Assembly (NCBI GenBank): GCA_937891465.1
Contig: CALAHF010000204.1
Coordinates: 1-64,000, forward strand
Source: an uncultured Verrucomicrobiales bacterium
GTDB lineage: Bacteria > Verrucomicrobiota > Verrucomicrobiia > Verrucomicrobiales > DEV007
DNA length: 64,000 nt
Reading direction: 5' to 3'
Every line of letters begins with the position of its first letter. Positions within the stretch are counted from its first letter, which is position 1. Positions 26,785-36,289 of this stretch are shown in pieces. The notes beneath the pieces were generated by a model that searched no databases, was not told the origin of the DNA, and saw only the letters and a list, made by a program, of their open reading frames with translations. Made by a program: the position numbers and the translations under genes.

Positions 26785-28449
26785 GTGAAATGGTTCGTAA
26801 TTAGCTCGCTTTTCCTGACGACGGCAATCATCGCCCAACAACCGGTGGCGAAATTCCAGGCGCTGCCGTGTTTGGCTCCGTTGGCGAAGCAGGCGAGATC
26901 GGGATTGGAGCCGCTTTCGTTTCAAGAAGCGTTCTTTGATGGGCCTTATCGACGGGTGGCAGGTGATGATTTAAAAGCGCAGGGATTTGCGGCGTTGCAT
27001 CGCTTTGATGATGGTGAGGCGCAGCGGATTTTTCGTGAAATGACGATTCGGGAGCCGGATTCTGCTGCGGGCTACTTTGGTTTGATGCTGGCAAATTTAA
27101 GCGATGAACGACGGGCGCGGACTTTTTTGGAACGCGCCAAATCGTTGGCGAAATCGTCAGAGGATCGAATGTGGACGGAGCTTTATGATGGGTTTCTGAA
27201 TTCCTGGCCGGAGACTAAATCGACGTCGAATCAGCCACGATTTCGGAGATTGGCGGAGGAGTTGGAGTCGTTGGCGCTGGAGAAGGATGACGCGCATTTG
27301 CGCTTGTGGATGTTGCGAACGTTGATCCTCAATCAGCGCCGAGAGGGAATTCCAATCGCAAGCCGAATGGGTGTGGATGCGCTTTTTTCGGGCAAGCATC
27401 TGGATTTGGTTTATCGGCTGCTGTTGTGGCAGGATAAGGCGGAAAAAAGTCCGATTGGTGGGGACTTGCCAAATTTAAAATCGTCGTCGGAGCTGCGAAT
27501 TGCGGCAGATTTTTTCCGATTGCGGGGCGATTTTGAAAAGGCGCTCGATTTTCTGAAACAAGCGATCGAGGTCGATTTGAAATCGTCCCCCGTTATGTTG
27601 GATCAGGCTGGAAATCTGGCTTCGAACACGATGGCGGCGGCGCGGTTGTTGACGGATTTGGGGAGGGAGTCTGAAGCGAAGGAGGTCTTGAATTGGTTGA
27701 TTGATCAGCCTGAAACGCCGGCGATGAAGCGGAATGTTCGCGAGGATGCAAAAGCGCAGCTGGCCCGAATTTCGGAGTCAAAACCGTCGACTTTCTGGAT
27801 TGGGCGAGGGAATTCGTTTGGCCCTGTGGCTGACAAAATATTGAAGGCAAAAACTCCGAAAGAGGCTCAGTTTCTAGTCACGAAACAGTTCCGGCAAATG
27901 TGGGCATCAGTTGATGATGATTTGGGAATTCACTCGCAACTGGAGCCAATCATTGGGAAACGTCCGACCTCGGTCGATTCAAAGATCAACTGGCCGAGAA
28001 GAAATTTGAATCAAAGCGAAGGATTCGCGTTGCCCAACGCAGATGGTTCGATCATCGATCTGGCGTCGTATCGCGGGAAGCCGGTGGTGGTGATTTTCTT
28101 TTTGGGAGGCGGCTGTTTGCACTGCGTTCAGCAACTGACGGCGTTTGCGCCGAAAGCGGAAGTTTTTCGCGAACAGGGCATCGAAATGATTGCGGTGAGC
28201 ACCGATGGCATCGCAGATTTGAAATCTGGTTTTGAAAAGTCAGCCATCAAACTCGATTTCCCGATTGTCTCGGGAGAAGGACTTTCGGTTTTCAAAAAAT
28301 GGGGCGTTTACGACGAGTTCGAAGATCGTCCGCTCCACGGGACGTTTCTCCTAGATGGTAAGGGCGGAGTGCAGTGGCTAGAAGTCGGGCACGAGCCGTT
28401 CATGGAAGCTGATTTTTTGTTAAGTGAAGCAAAGCTTCTTTTGAAATAG
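26785..28449 (+). CDS. Exported TPR-like/redoxin protein
   Basis: 554 residues with a signal peptide (1-18). About residues 60-350 are helical and TPR-like (GFAALHRFDDGEAQRIFREM, AAGYFGLMLANL). The C-terminal domain from about 410 is an AhpC/TSA-type thioredoxin fold: GFALPNADGSIIDLASYRG, then FFLGGGCLHCVQQL with a CxxC pair, and IEMIAVSTDG. It probably catalyses or senses thiol redox outside the cytoplasm. It lies upstream of sigma module 2 on the same strand with a 51-bp gap, so it may be co-transcribed. Confidence 0.83.
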   Translation: MKWFVISSLFLTTAIIAQQPVAKFQALPCLAPLAKQARSGLEPLSFQEAFFDGPYRRVAGDDLKAQGFAALHRFDDGEAQRIFREMTIREPDSAAGYFGLMLANLSDERRARTFLERAKSLAKSSEDRMWTELYDGFLNSWPETKSTSNQPRFRRLAEELESLALEKDDAHLRLWMLRTLILNQRREGIPIASRMGVDALFSGKHLDLVYRLLLWQDKAEKSPIGGDLPNLKSSSELRIAADFFRLRGDFEKALDFLKQAIEVDLKSSPVMLDQAGNLASNTMAAARLLTDLGRESEAKEVLNWLIDQPETPAMKRNVREDAKAQLARISESKPSTFWIGRGNSFGPVADKILKAKTPKEAQFLVTKQFRQMWASVDDDLGIHSQLEPIIGKRPTSVDSKINWPRRNLNQSEGFALPNADGSIIDLASYRGKPVVVIFFLGGGCLHCVQQLTAFAPKAEVFREQGIEMIAVSTDGIADLKSGFEKSAIKLDFPIVSGEGLSVFKKWGVYDEFEDRPLHGTFLLDGKGGVQWLEVGHEPFMEADFLLSEAKLLLK

Positions 28450-28500
28450 AAAAATGGAATTTGATGTAGAGATTTGGTCGCTGCGTTCGATTGGGAGGTG

Positions 28501-29049
28501 ATGGCAATTGATCAAAAAGAAATTTTGAATCTGATCTTTCGGGAGCGGAACGAATTTCTTGCGTACATCAATTCGTTTTTGAACGATTTTTACTTGGCCG
28601 AAGATTGCTTTCAGGAAGTTGCGTTAGCGGCTTTGGCCAAGGGGATTGGATTTGAAGATTCGCCCCACGTTATTCGGTGGGCGCTTCGGGTGGCTCGGAA
28701 TAAGGCAATCGATCTGGCTCGAAAAAGGGAGCGGCAGCCATCTCAGTTGCCGGAAGATGTTTTTGATTTGCTTGAAGAGCAGTGGGCTGTGGCGATTTCC
28801 CGAAATTCGAGCGAGGTTTCTTCCGGTGTGACCCATCTCGTTGCGTGCGTTGAAGACCTCGCGCCGCATTCACGGAAGCTTGTGGCGCTGCGTTATTTTG
28901 ACGGATTGAAATCCTCTCGCGGCGCAGAGGTTGTCGAGATGAAAAAGGAATCTGTTTATCAGGCATTAACGCGGGCTCTTGCTGTTTTGAGGAAATGTGT
29001 TGCCCAAAAAAGGGCGGAAGGAACTCAGTCGACTTTACAAAATGGATAA
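28501..29049 (+). CDS. ECF-type sigma factor, module 2
   Basis: 182 residues from ATG 28501; the frame is open from a TTG at 28474, and GGGAGGTG sits immediately before 28501. Region 2: EFLAYINSFLNDFYLAEDCF and VIRWALRVARNKAIDLARKR. Region 4: LAPHSRKLVALRYFDGLKSS and KESVYQALTRALAVLRKCV. It overlaps the FecR gene by 8 bp, so sigma factor and its likely anti-sigma are co-translated. It is a different ECF subgroup from the 759-1322 factor, to judge from region 4. Confidence 0.88.
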   Translation: MAIDQKEILNLIFRERNEFLAYINSFLNDFYLAEDCFQEVALAALAKGIGFEDSPHVIRWALRVARNKAIDLARKRERQPSQLPEDVFDLLEEQWAVAISRNSSEVSSGVTHLVACVEDLAPHSRKLVALRYFDGLKSSRGAEVVEMKKESVYQALTRALAVLRKCVAQKRAEGTQSTLQNG

Positions 29050-30703
29050 CTCTTTTGAACCAGATCTTGGATTTTCAATGCGACTGGCTCGCTATGAAAA
29101 TCAAGAGTTGACTGAACCTGAACTCGAGGCGTTTGCCGAAGAGTTGCGATTGGATTCGTCGAAACGGGAGGCGTTTGTCCAGCATTTTCAAATGACGCAG
29201 GAATTGAGATCTGTCGGTGGAATTGCTGAGGCGGAACACGCCGTGAATAGTCGGATCCAGCAATTCATTCCGCCGCCGGATGAGCCGAAGTTGGAGGTCT
29301 TCCGACCTGTTGGGCCAAGGAAAAGGAGACGTTCCCCTCGGCCGAAGCCGGTGGTTTTTGACGATAAATCCAATTGGCTTTGGAAAGTGGCGGCCGTTTT
29401 GATCATCGGGATTGTAGGGAATTGGGCCTTCATCCAACATCAATCGGGAGGCGAGATAAATCAAACGTCCCCGGAAATTGCGAAGGAGGGTGGCAAATCA
29501 GAATTGAGTCCAAAGCATGTTATCTCCGGTCCGGTGACGCCGGTAAATGAAGAGCGCCTGTCGAACGAAAACGATTCGACTAATGGCGCTAACGGCTCCG
29601 ATGAAAATAAAACATCACCAACTGTTGATTTGGTAAAACAGGATCAAGAGCAAGAAGTGAATCCCAATTCGAATTCTGTCATGGTGCCCGATCCGGAAGT
29701 TTCGACGGAGACACTTGGGTTTGTATGGAAAACAGAATTGAGAACGGATGAGTGGTATCCTGAGCGAGAGATTAGAGCGGGTGACTATTCTATCGGAAAA
29801 GGTGAAGTCGAAGTGCGACTTCTGAATGGCGTTCGATTGTCGCTTGTCGGCCCAACAGAGTTTTCGATTGAGAACACCGAGGGAATTCGTCTGAAGTCGG
29901 GGAAGATGTCAGCTGAAATCAATCCTGCGGTGGCGTCATTTAAGGTAGATACGGATTCTGTCAAAGTGGTCGATCTAGGGACGCGTTTTGCGGTGACCGC
30001 AAATTCAAAAGGAGACGCCGCTGTCCACGTCTACGATGGTAAGGTTTCGGCCGCTGTTAACACTGCTTTGGAAAAAGCCGAGATGCTTGAAACGGGTGGC
30101 ACGGTGAAGTTGGATACCCGAACGGATCAGCTTAAACCCATCGCGTTTGATCAGGACTTTTTTGCCCCAAGGCCCGAACGGCTTGGAATCATAGAAGGGA
30201 ATGGAGCTGGATCCAGGGTTCTTGATCGAGCTCCGAGAAGAATATCTGATGAGACGGCAGGAGACGTGGCGTTCATCATCTTTCAGGAAAGAAGTGAACT
30301 CAAGTTGGCGCGTGATTTGGAATTGGATGCATCCGGGCATGAGCTTGGTGAAGGAGCGGGATCGTCAATTACAACACCCAAAGAGTTGATTATTCCTGCT
30401 GGAACTAAAGTCTCAACCTTCTTGATATGCGGCAATGATGTGCCTCCATCGGCACAAACCTATCTTGCAGACAATTTCGTGCGTTTTGATGGACCTATAT
30501 TGGGAGTTGTTTCAAAGGGTGAAAAACTTGAGGAAACAACTCGTCGGGGCGGATCAACGCGGACTCGATATCCTGATAATATGAAAGCGAAAGGGATCGT
30601 CATCCCTAAACATCATGCTCAAGTTAGCGAAGATCTCCATCAAATTTCCCTAAGGCGCGGGTCTTTCGGGAAGTTTATCCGAGTCTATGTCGCGCGCGAC
30701 TAA
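29042..30703 (+). CDS. FecR-domain anti-sigma factor/transmembrane regulator
   Basis: 553 residues from ATG 29042, overlapping the sigma gene. The cytoplasmic N-terminus (LTEPELEAFAEELRLDSSKR) has the same pattern as the N-terminus of the fusion protein at 1408. A transmembrane segment lies near 116-132 (VAAVLIIGIVGNWAFI) after a basic stretch (RKRRRSPRPK). A FecR domain follows at about 230-345: GEVEVRLLNGVRLSLVGP, LKSGKMSAEI, VDLGTRFAVTANSKGDAAVHVYDGKV. The C-terminal 200 residues are of unknown fold. It probably inhibits the sigma factor until an outside signal is sensed. Confidence 0.88.
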   Translation: MDNSFEPDLGFSMRLARYENQELTEPELEAFAEELRLDSSKREAFVQHFQMTQELRSVGGIAEAEHAVNSRIQQFIPPPDEPKLEVFRPVGPRKRRRSPRPKPVVFDDKSNWLWKVAAVLIIGIVGNWAFIQHQSGGEINQTSPEIAKEGGKSELSPKHVISGPVTPVNEERLSNENDSTNGANGSDENKTSPTVDLVKQDQEQEVNPNSNSVMVPDPEVSTETLGFVWKTELRTDEWYPEREIRAGDYSIGKGEVEVRLLNGVRLSLVGPTEFSIENTEGIRLKSGKMSAEINPAVASFKVDTDSVKVVDLGTRFAVTANSKGDAAVHVYDGKVSAAVNTALEKAEMLETGGTVKLDTRTDQLKPIAFDQDFFAPRPERLGIIEGNGAGSRVLDRAPRRISDETAGDVAFIIFQERSELKLARDLELDASGHELGEGAGSSITTPKELIIPAGTKVSTFLICGNDVPPSAQTYLADNFVRFDGPILGVVSKGEKLEETTRRGGSTRTRYPDNMKAKGIVIPKHHAQVSEDLHQISLRRGSFGKFIRVYVARD

Positions 30704-30898
30704 GTGCGCAGGCTCAAGTGCCTGTGAATGCATGAACTACTCCACTTTTTACTTGGAAAAAACGTCGATTTACTTAAGAATTTTCAATCTTCGAAAAATA
30801 ATCAAAATAGGTGTCGAGATTTTCACCTAAATTTCGATAGGATAGCAGAAGACCAATTTGGCGACTAAATCGCCACCTCATTTTTAGAAAAGAATTCA

Positions 30899-33800
30899 AT
30901 GGTTTGCTCATTCAATAATATCTGGAGATCGCTGTTGCTCATCACGGGGCTTACAATCTCGCTTGGATCTGATGCTGCGGATGTCGATCTTGATGGCAAC
31001 GGTTTGGATGACGTCTGGGAATTGCTTTACAACGCGGGCGGCCTCGTGGCCGACGACGACGCGGATGGTGACGGCGATTCCAACGTGATGGAGGAAGAAG
31101 CAGGGACAAATCCGCTCGATCGGGATTCGAAATTACGGGTCGGGAATGTGGATTTGTCCGGTAGTGACGCGACGGTGACTTTTGCGGCTCAGGCCGGAAA
31201 GCGCTATAAATTGCTCGGTGGAGCCATCTCTGACGGAACTGATTTCACGGAATTGGGAACGTTGGATGCAATTTCTGAGGCTGGTGAAATTTCAGTGACG
31301 GGATTGGCTGCCGGTGTTCGGTTCTTTCAAATATCTGCCGAAGACCTTGATTCCGATAACGATGGCATTCGCGATTGGTCGGAACTGCAACTGGACGGTT
31401 ATGAACCGGATAGCGCGAATTCACGTGACCCGTTCATCAATGATCGTGGGTTTTTGATTCAGATGCTGAATGCCGAGACTGGTGCTTTTCAGATGACGGT
31501 GATCGAAGCCGAAGGATTTGAAAATGGTGGCGGTGGTGCTCCGACGCCGCTGAAAGTTCGAATTTCGCGGACAGGTGGAGTTTCTCCGGTCACTCTTTTT
31601 TATACGGCAGCTGGTTCAACAGACCCTGCGAAAGAACCTGCGGTGGAAGCAGATTATGCGGCGCTCAGCGGAATGGTTGCGTTTGCAAATGGTGAGACCG
31701 CTCACGATGTCGAGATCGTGCCAACGGTTGATGGTATCTACGAATTTCCAAATTCGCTGATCTTCTCGCTGGATCCTCATACGGACTATGACTTGGGAAT
31801 AGAAAGGTCGGGGGAATTAACGATTTTTGATGCGACAAACGATCCTGAAAATCAGGTGAACTTTGTCGGGCAAATGCGTCCAGAGCGGAATTCGGAAACG
31901 AGTGCTTCGGGATATGGTTTTATCAAGCTGAATGGCAAGCGCGATACAGCGTTGGTGACGATGCGTTTTTCGGGGTTGACCACGACTCAAATTGCCGCGC
32001 ACATCCACCAGTCAACCATTGCAGGGGATGGCATCAATATCACCAACGGGCCTGTTGTGGAGAGTTTGCCGCTGGGACAAATGACGGATTACGTTTGGAA
32101 TATTCGCAGGACGGGAGCCAATTCAGCGCAGAATTTGATTGATGCGCTGGCTGCTCAGAATGGTAGACCGCCTCTCTACTGCAATGCCCACTCGATGCAG
32201 AATCCAGGTGGTGAAATCTGGGCGTTTTTCGGCAAAACAAATGGCTCGACCGAGTTTGAAGTTCCTGATGCACCTCCGGCAATCGAGCCGCTCACGGGTG
32301 ATGATTTGACGCGGGACGTTCAACGTTTTCTTACGCAGGCTACCTTCGGGGCTCGCGAGGGAGAAATCCAAGCGCTGGTGGATGACATCAACAATAATCA
32401 CGGCGGTGATCGGATGGCGGGGTATGAAGCGTGGATTGATGCCCAGTATGCGCTTGATCAAACCCGCCTCTACGATCTGGCGTATTTCGCCGATCAGATG
32501 GAGTGGGACCGTCTCGGGCTTGATCCGGCGAATTTGGTGAACAACCCGCCGCAGCCACGGCAATCCAATCGTCAGGGAGGATTTTACGCGATTGCGATGA
32601 ATGCGCACGATCAGCTTCGGCAGCGAGTGGCGTTTGCTTTGAGCGAGATTTTGGTGATCTCAGAATTGGAAGGAATCGTAAATAGTCGCCACTATGGGAC
32701 CGCAAAATACTACGACATGCTGGGGAATCACACTGATGGCCATTTTCTTCAGATTCTTCGCGATGTCTCGAAAAGCCCGATGATGGGGCAGTATCTCAGT
32801 TCGTTGAGAAACTCGAAGGCAACGTTGGATGGGCAGGGAAATGTCATCATTGCGCCGGATGAAAACTACGCTCGCGAGATCATGCAGCTATTCTCGATCG
32901 GTCTGCTTGAACTTCACCCCGACGGCTCGCTGATTCTGGACGAGAACGGCCTGCCTTCACAGACTTACACCAACGACGGGATTACCGAATTGGCTCGGGT
33001 TTTCACTGGTTGGAGCTTTGGCAAGCGCAATGGAGCCAAGAACAGTGGCTATCCGGTTGAGAACAACACTAATTATTTTCAGGGTGGCGGGCCGCTGTAT
33101 TTTCAGGCTTCCTGGGAAAATTTGATGAAGAATTTTGCGGATTATCACGATCAAAACGCTAAGACAATTTTTGGTCAAACGTTGGCGGCGGGACGCAATG
33201 GTTATCAGGATCTAAATGACGCGACGTCGATTCTTGACAGTCACCCGAATACCGGGCCGTTTATCGCGCGGCTCATGATTCAGCGTTTGGTCACTTCAAA
33301 TCCGAGTGCGGGTTACATTTATCGCGTCGGGAAGGTGATGTCCGATAACGATGGCGGAACGGGCGGTCAAATGAAGAAAGTCGTAACAGCCATTTTACTC
33401 GATTACGAAGCACGCAGTCTCACCAATGTGGAGAAAGTAGGATATGGGAAACAGAAGGAGCCTATGCTGCGATACCTTCAGCTGATGCGGGCGCTAGATT
33501 CAAAATCACAACTCTCATTAGATATGCTGAACGAACACGGCTACCCCGCCGGGCAGCGAAACAACTTTCCCGCTGATGCGACAATGCTTCGCTGGACCAC
33601 CCATTTACATTCGTGGTTCAGCCAATCGCATCTACGCGCGCCCACGGTTTTCAACTGGTTTTTGCCGGATCAACAGGTCGGCGGTCCACTGCAAGAAGCC
33701 GGTTTGGTAGCCCCTGAATTCACCGCCACCAATGAATATCAGGTGATTCGCTGGGTCAATTATGCCCGAAATCTCATCGTATCGACAAATGGTTTTGGAG

Positions 33801-34162
33801 CGCGCGAATTGCCGAACCAACGGACCGACGAAGCGTTGAACGACCCTACAGGGCTGCTCGATAACATTAAAAACGATCACACGATCACTGCCTATGTTAC
33901 GATGTTGAACGACTACATTGCCAATGGCGATACCGAAGAAATCGCGACGGAGAAAATTCTCGATCAGCTCGATCTGCGCCTTACCGGCGGGCGAATGAAA
34001 GTCAAATACGGCTCCGATACCACTGGGGATAATCCGCGAAACGCGATCCTTGCGCAGGCGACTTACGTTTACGATCCCGGAAGTTCGAGCAGCCATATTT
34101 GGACCATTCGCGATATCTTTTACCTCCTCTCCACCAGCCCTGAGTTCATCACCCAGAAGTGA
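30899..34162 (+). CDS. CHRD/DUF1800 secreted protein
   Basis: 1087 residues. Signal peptide 1-26. Then calcium-binding type-3-like repeats (DVDLDGNGLDDVWE, DADGDGDSN, DLDSDNDGIRDWSE), a beta-rich Calx-beta-like region, and a CHRD domain at about 318-455 (MRFSGLTTTQIAAHIHQS, HSMQNPGGEIWAFFG). DUF1800 occupies about 467-1087 (RFLTQATFGAREGEIQAL, ARVFTGWSFG, APTVFNWFLPD). DUF1800 proteins are normally partnered by DUF1501, which follows 18 bp later. Function not established. The 195-bp gap upstream is AT-rich, with a TGGCGA/TCGCCA inverted repeat at 30859-30875. Confidence 0.9.
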   Translation: MVCSFNNIWRSLLLITGLTISLGSDAADVDLDGNGLDDVWELLYNAGGLVADDDADGDGDSNVMEEEAGTNPLDRDSKLRVGNVDLSGSDATVTFAAQAGKRYKLLGGAISDGTDFTELGTLDAISEAGEISVTGLAAGVRFFQISAEDLDSDNDGIRDWSELQLDGYEPDSANSRDPFINDRGFLIQMLNAETGAFQMTVIEAEGFENGGGGAPTPLKVRISRTGGVSPVTLFYTAAGSTDPAKEPAVEADYAALSGMVAFANGETAHDVEIVPTVDGIYEFPNSLIFSLDPHTDYDLGIERSGELTIFDATNDPENQVNFVGQMRPERNSETSASGYGFIKLNGKRDTALVTMRFSGLTTTQIAAHIHQSTIAGDGINITNGPVVESLPLGQMTDYVWNIRRTGANSAQNLIDALAAQNGRPPLYCNAHSMQNPGGEIWAFFGKTNGSTEFEVPDAPPAIEPLTGDDLTRDVQRFLTQATFGAREGEIQALVDDINNNHGGDRMAGYEAWIDAQYALDQTRLYDLAYFADQMEWDRLGLDPANLVNNPPQPRQSNRQGGFYAIAMNAHDQLRQRVAFALSEILVISELEGIVNSRHYGTAKYYDMLGNHTDGHFLQILRDVSKSPMMGQYLSSLRNSKATLDGQGNVIIAPDENYAREIMQLFSIGLLELHPDGSLILDENGLPSQTYTNDGITELARVFTGWSFGKRNGAKNSGYPVENNTNYFQGGGPLYFQASWENLMKNFADYHDQNAKTIFGQTLAAGRNGYQDLNDATSILDSHPNTGPFIARLMIQRLVTSNPSAGYIYRVGKVMSDNDGGTGGQMKKVVTAILLDYEARSLTNVEKVGYGKQKEPMLRYLQLMRALDSKSQLSLDMLNEHGYPAGQRNNFPADATMLRWTTHLHSWFSQSHLRAPTVFNWFLPDQQVGGPLQEAGLVAPEFTATNEYQVIRWVNYARNLIVSTNGFGARELPNQRTDEALNDPTGLLDNIKNDHTITAYVTMLNDYIANGDTEEIATEKILDQLDLRLTGGRMKVKYGSDTTGDNPRNAILAQATYVYDPGSSSSHIWTIRDIFYLLSTSPEFITQK

Positions 34163-34180
34163 TTTAGACGATTTTGATTA

Positions 34181-35674
34181 ATGAAAACCAGAGATAAAAA
34201 CCTGAAAAGCCGCCGTGACTTTCTTCGGCAAGCTGCCTGCGCCAAGCTCGGCTATTTCGGGTTGGTCAGTGGCCTCTCGCAAATGCGGCTTTTCAACGCA
34301 TCCTTGGCTGCTCAGGAAAATACCAGCGATTACAAAGCGCTCGTCTGCCTCTTTCTTTTTGGTGGAAACGACTCGAACAACCTTCTGGTTCCCTACGCCA
34401 ACGGCCAGCGTAGCACCTACCAAAATAAGCGCGGGATTTTGGCACTGCCGAAAGCGGAGATGCAACGCATCAACCCGACCAATGCAAACGGAAACGAGCA
34501 GTGGGGCCTGCATCCGAATTGCACGGGCATGGCCAGCCTTTTCGAATCCGAGAAACTTGCGTTCATTCAGAATGTTGGAACCCTCGCGTATCCCATCGCA
34601 AACCGGGCCGAATATTTGAGCGGAAACGTGCCGCTTCCCCCGCAAGTTTTTTCGCACTCTGATCAGCAAACTCAGTGGCAAAGTTCAGTTCCCGATAAAC
34701 CGTTCACCTCTGGCTGGGGCGGCCGCGTCGCGGATTTGGTTGATGCTGGTTATAACGGAAGCGGCAACGTTTCCATGAATATTTCCCTTGCTGGGATCAA
34801 TTCCTATCAGGTTGGGCAAAACGTCATTCAGTATGTCGTCAATCGTAATGAAGGAGCGACCTCGCTGTGGGGATACGGCACCTCGGCTGACCGCTACGCC
34901 TATGCCTTGAATGAAGACGGCAGCTACAAAAACAATTGGGACGGCCAGCGACTTCGCCGATTTGAGGAGATCATGAATTTCTCCCACGCAAATTTACAGG
35001 AGGAAGCCTACACAACCGTGGTGCGTCGAGCTCGTGAATACGAAGGTGTCATTGGCGGAGCGATTACCGATTCTGGAACTGCCGGTGTCGACTTCGATGT
35101 CATGTTTGAGCAGGCGCAAACTCCGCTGGGCGATCAGCTTAAAATGATTGCCAAATTGATCGCTGGACGAGGCACCACCGGAAATAATCGTCAGATTTTC
35201 TTTGCTTCAGCTGGTGGATACGACACCCACGCGAGCCAACTTCCGAGTCACGCCAATCTCATGACCGAGCTTAGTGGCGGCCTTCTCGCATTCCAAAATA
35301 CGCTCGACGCACTTGGAGTTTCCGATAACGTGGTCACTTTCGAAAACAGCGATTTCACACGAACCTTCACTCCTAACGGAAGCAACGCCGCCTCCTCCGG
35401 TTCCGATCACGGTTGGGGCGGTCACCAGTTCATCATGGGCGGTCCGGTGAAAGGTAAAAAGCTCTACGGGAAATTTCCGAACCTCACGCCCGGTGGTGTC
35501 GATGACGCAGGCGGTACCCGCGGACGCTGGATTCCGTCAACGGCGGTGGACCAATACAGCTCCGTCATCGCCAACTGGTTCGGCGTCGATTCCAACTCCA
35601 TGGAAACCATTTTCCCAAATCTCGGGCGCTTCGAAGATCCGTTCGGCGCGACTGCAAACCTTGATTTCCTCTAA
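34181..35674 (+). CDS. DUF1501 family protein, DUF1800 partner
   Basis: 497 residues starting 18 bp after the DUF1800 gene. The N-terminus KSRRDFLRQAACAKLGYFGL has a twin-arginine-like motif followed by a moderately hydrophobic stretch. Family marks: CLFLFGGNDSNNLLVPY, HPNCTGMASLFESEKLAFIQ, GGYDTHASQ, and SGSDHGWGGHQFIMGG near the end. It is only distantly like the other DUF1501 protein of this window (5619-7082) and belongs to the DUF1800-associated subgroup. Probably exported; activity unknown. Confidence 0.9.
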   Translation: MKTRDKNLKSRRDFLRQAACAKLGYFGLVSGLSQMRLFNASLAAQENTSDYKALVCLFLFGGNDSNNLLVPYANGQRSTYQNKRGILALPKAEMQRINPTNANGNEQWGLHPNCTGMASLFESEKLAFIQNVGTLAYPIANRAEYLSGNVPLPPQVFSHSDQQTQWQSSVPDKPFTSGWGGRVADLVDAGYNGSGNVSMNISLAGINSYQVGQNVIQYVVNRNEGATSLWGYGTSADRYAYALNEDGSYKNNWDGQRLRRFEEIMNFSHANLQEEAYTTVVRRAREYEGVIGGAITDSGTAGVDFDVMFEQAQTPLGDQLKMIAKLIAGRGTTGNNRQIFFASAGGYDTHASQLPSHANLMTELSGGLLAFQNTLDALGVSDNVVTFENSDFTRTFTPNGSNAASSGSDHGWGGHQFIMGGPVKGKKLYGKFPNLTPGGVDDAGGTRGRWIPSTAVDQYSSVIANWFGVDSNSMETIFPNLGRFEDPFGATANLDFL

Positions 35675-35680
35675 TAAAAC

Positions 35681-36289
35681 GTGAACGAGAAAACGATCAA
35701 AATCTTAGCTGGAGCAATCATTGCGTTTGTGGTGATCGTGACTGCTTGGCAGTTGGTCACGGTGGCTCCCGATAACACAGCTCAGTCGACGAAAAATCCG
35801 GAAGTTGGGATGCAAGCGAAGCCGGATGATGTGAAAATTCCAGAAGATCTTTCAGTTTCTCACCAAGAAATTACTAAATTCCCCGGCTCTACCGAAATCG
35901 CAGCAAACCTCAATTCTTCCGAAACCGAGCCTGTTGAAGACATCCAGACAATTCAGCAAATCTTCACGATTTTCCGAAAAGCAAACGGCAAGAATCCATT
36001 TGGCTCAGAAAACTTTGAGATCGTTGCCGGATTGATCGGTAACAACGACAATAAACTCGCGGTTCTTGCTTCCAATCATCCGGCGATCAACGAAAGCGGC
36101 GAACTTACCGACCGCTGGGGCACGCCTTATTTTTTCCACGCCGAAACTTCGAAGGACATGCAAATCGTCAGCGCCGGACCTGACAAACAGCTTTTTACCA
36201 AAGACGACGTTCAGCTTCCCGAAGCGATGTCGGCTCCGAAAGAAAATCACGAACTCCCCGAAGAAGAAATCGTTTTGTCTGCTGAATGA
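35681..36289 (+). CDS. Pseudopilin-like membrane-anchored protein
   Basis: 202 residues from a GTG start, 6 bp after the DUF1501 stop. One membrane anchor lies at about 8-28 (ILAGAIIAFVVIVTAWQLV). After a Ser/Thr/Pro linker, the C-terminal half has a major-pseudopilin-like core: TIFRKANGKNPFG, ELTDRWGTPYFFHAET, and VSAGPDKQLFTKDDV, which resembles the calcium-site end of type II secretion GspG proteins. It lacks the prepilin cleavage motif and the hydrophobic Glu-5 helix of true pseudopilins. Co-transcribed with its neighbours; the ATGA overlap to the next gene is exact. Confidence 0.68.
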   Translation: MNEKTIKILAGAIIAFVVIVTAWQLVTVAPDNTAQSTKNPEVGMQAKPDDVKIPEDLSVSHQEITKFPGSTEIAANLNSSETEPVEDIQTIQQIFTIFRKANGKNPFGSENFEIVAGLIGNNDNKLAVLASNHPAINESGELTDRWGTPYFFHAETSKDMQIVSAGPDKQLFTKDDVQLPEAMSAPKENHELPEEEIVLSAE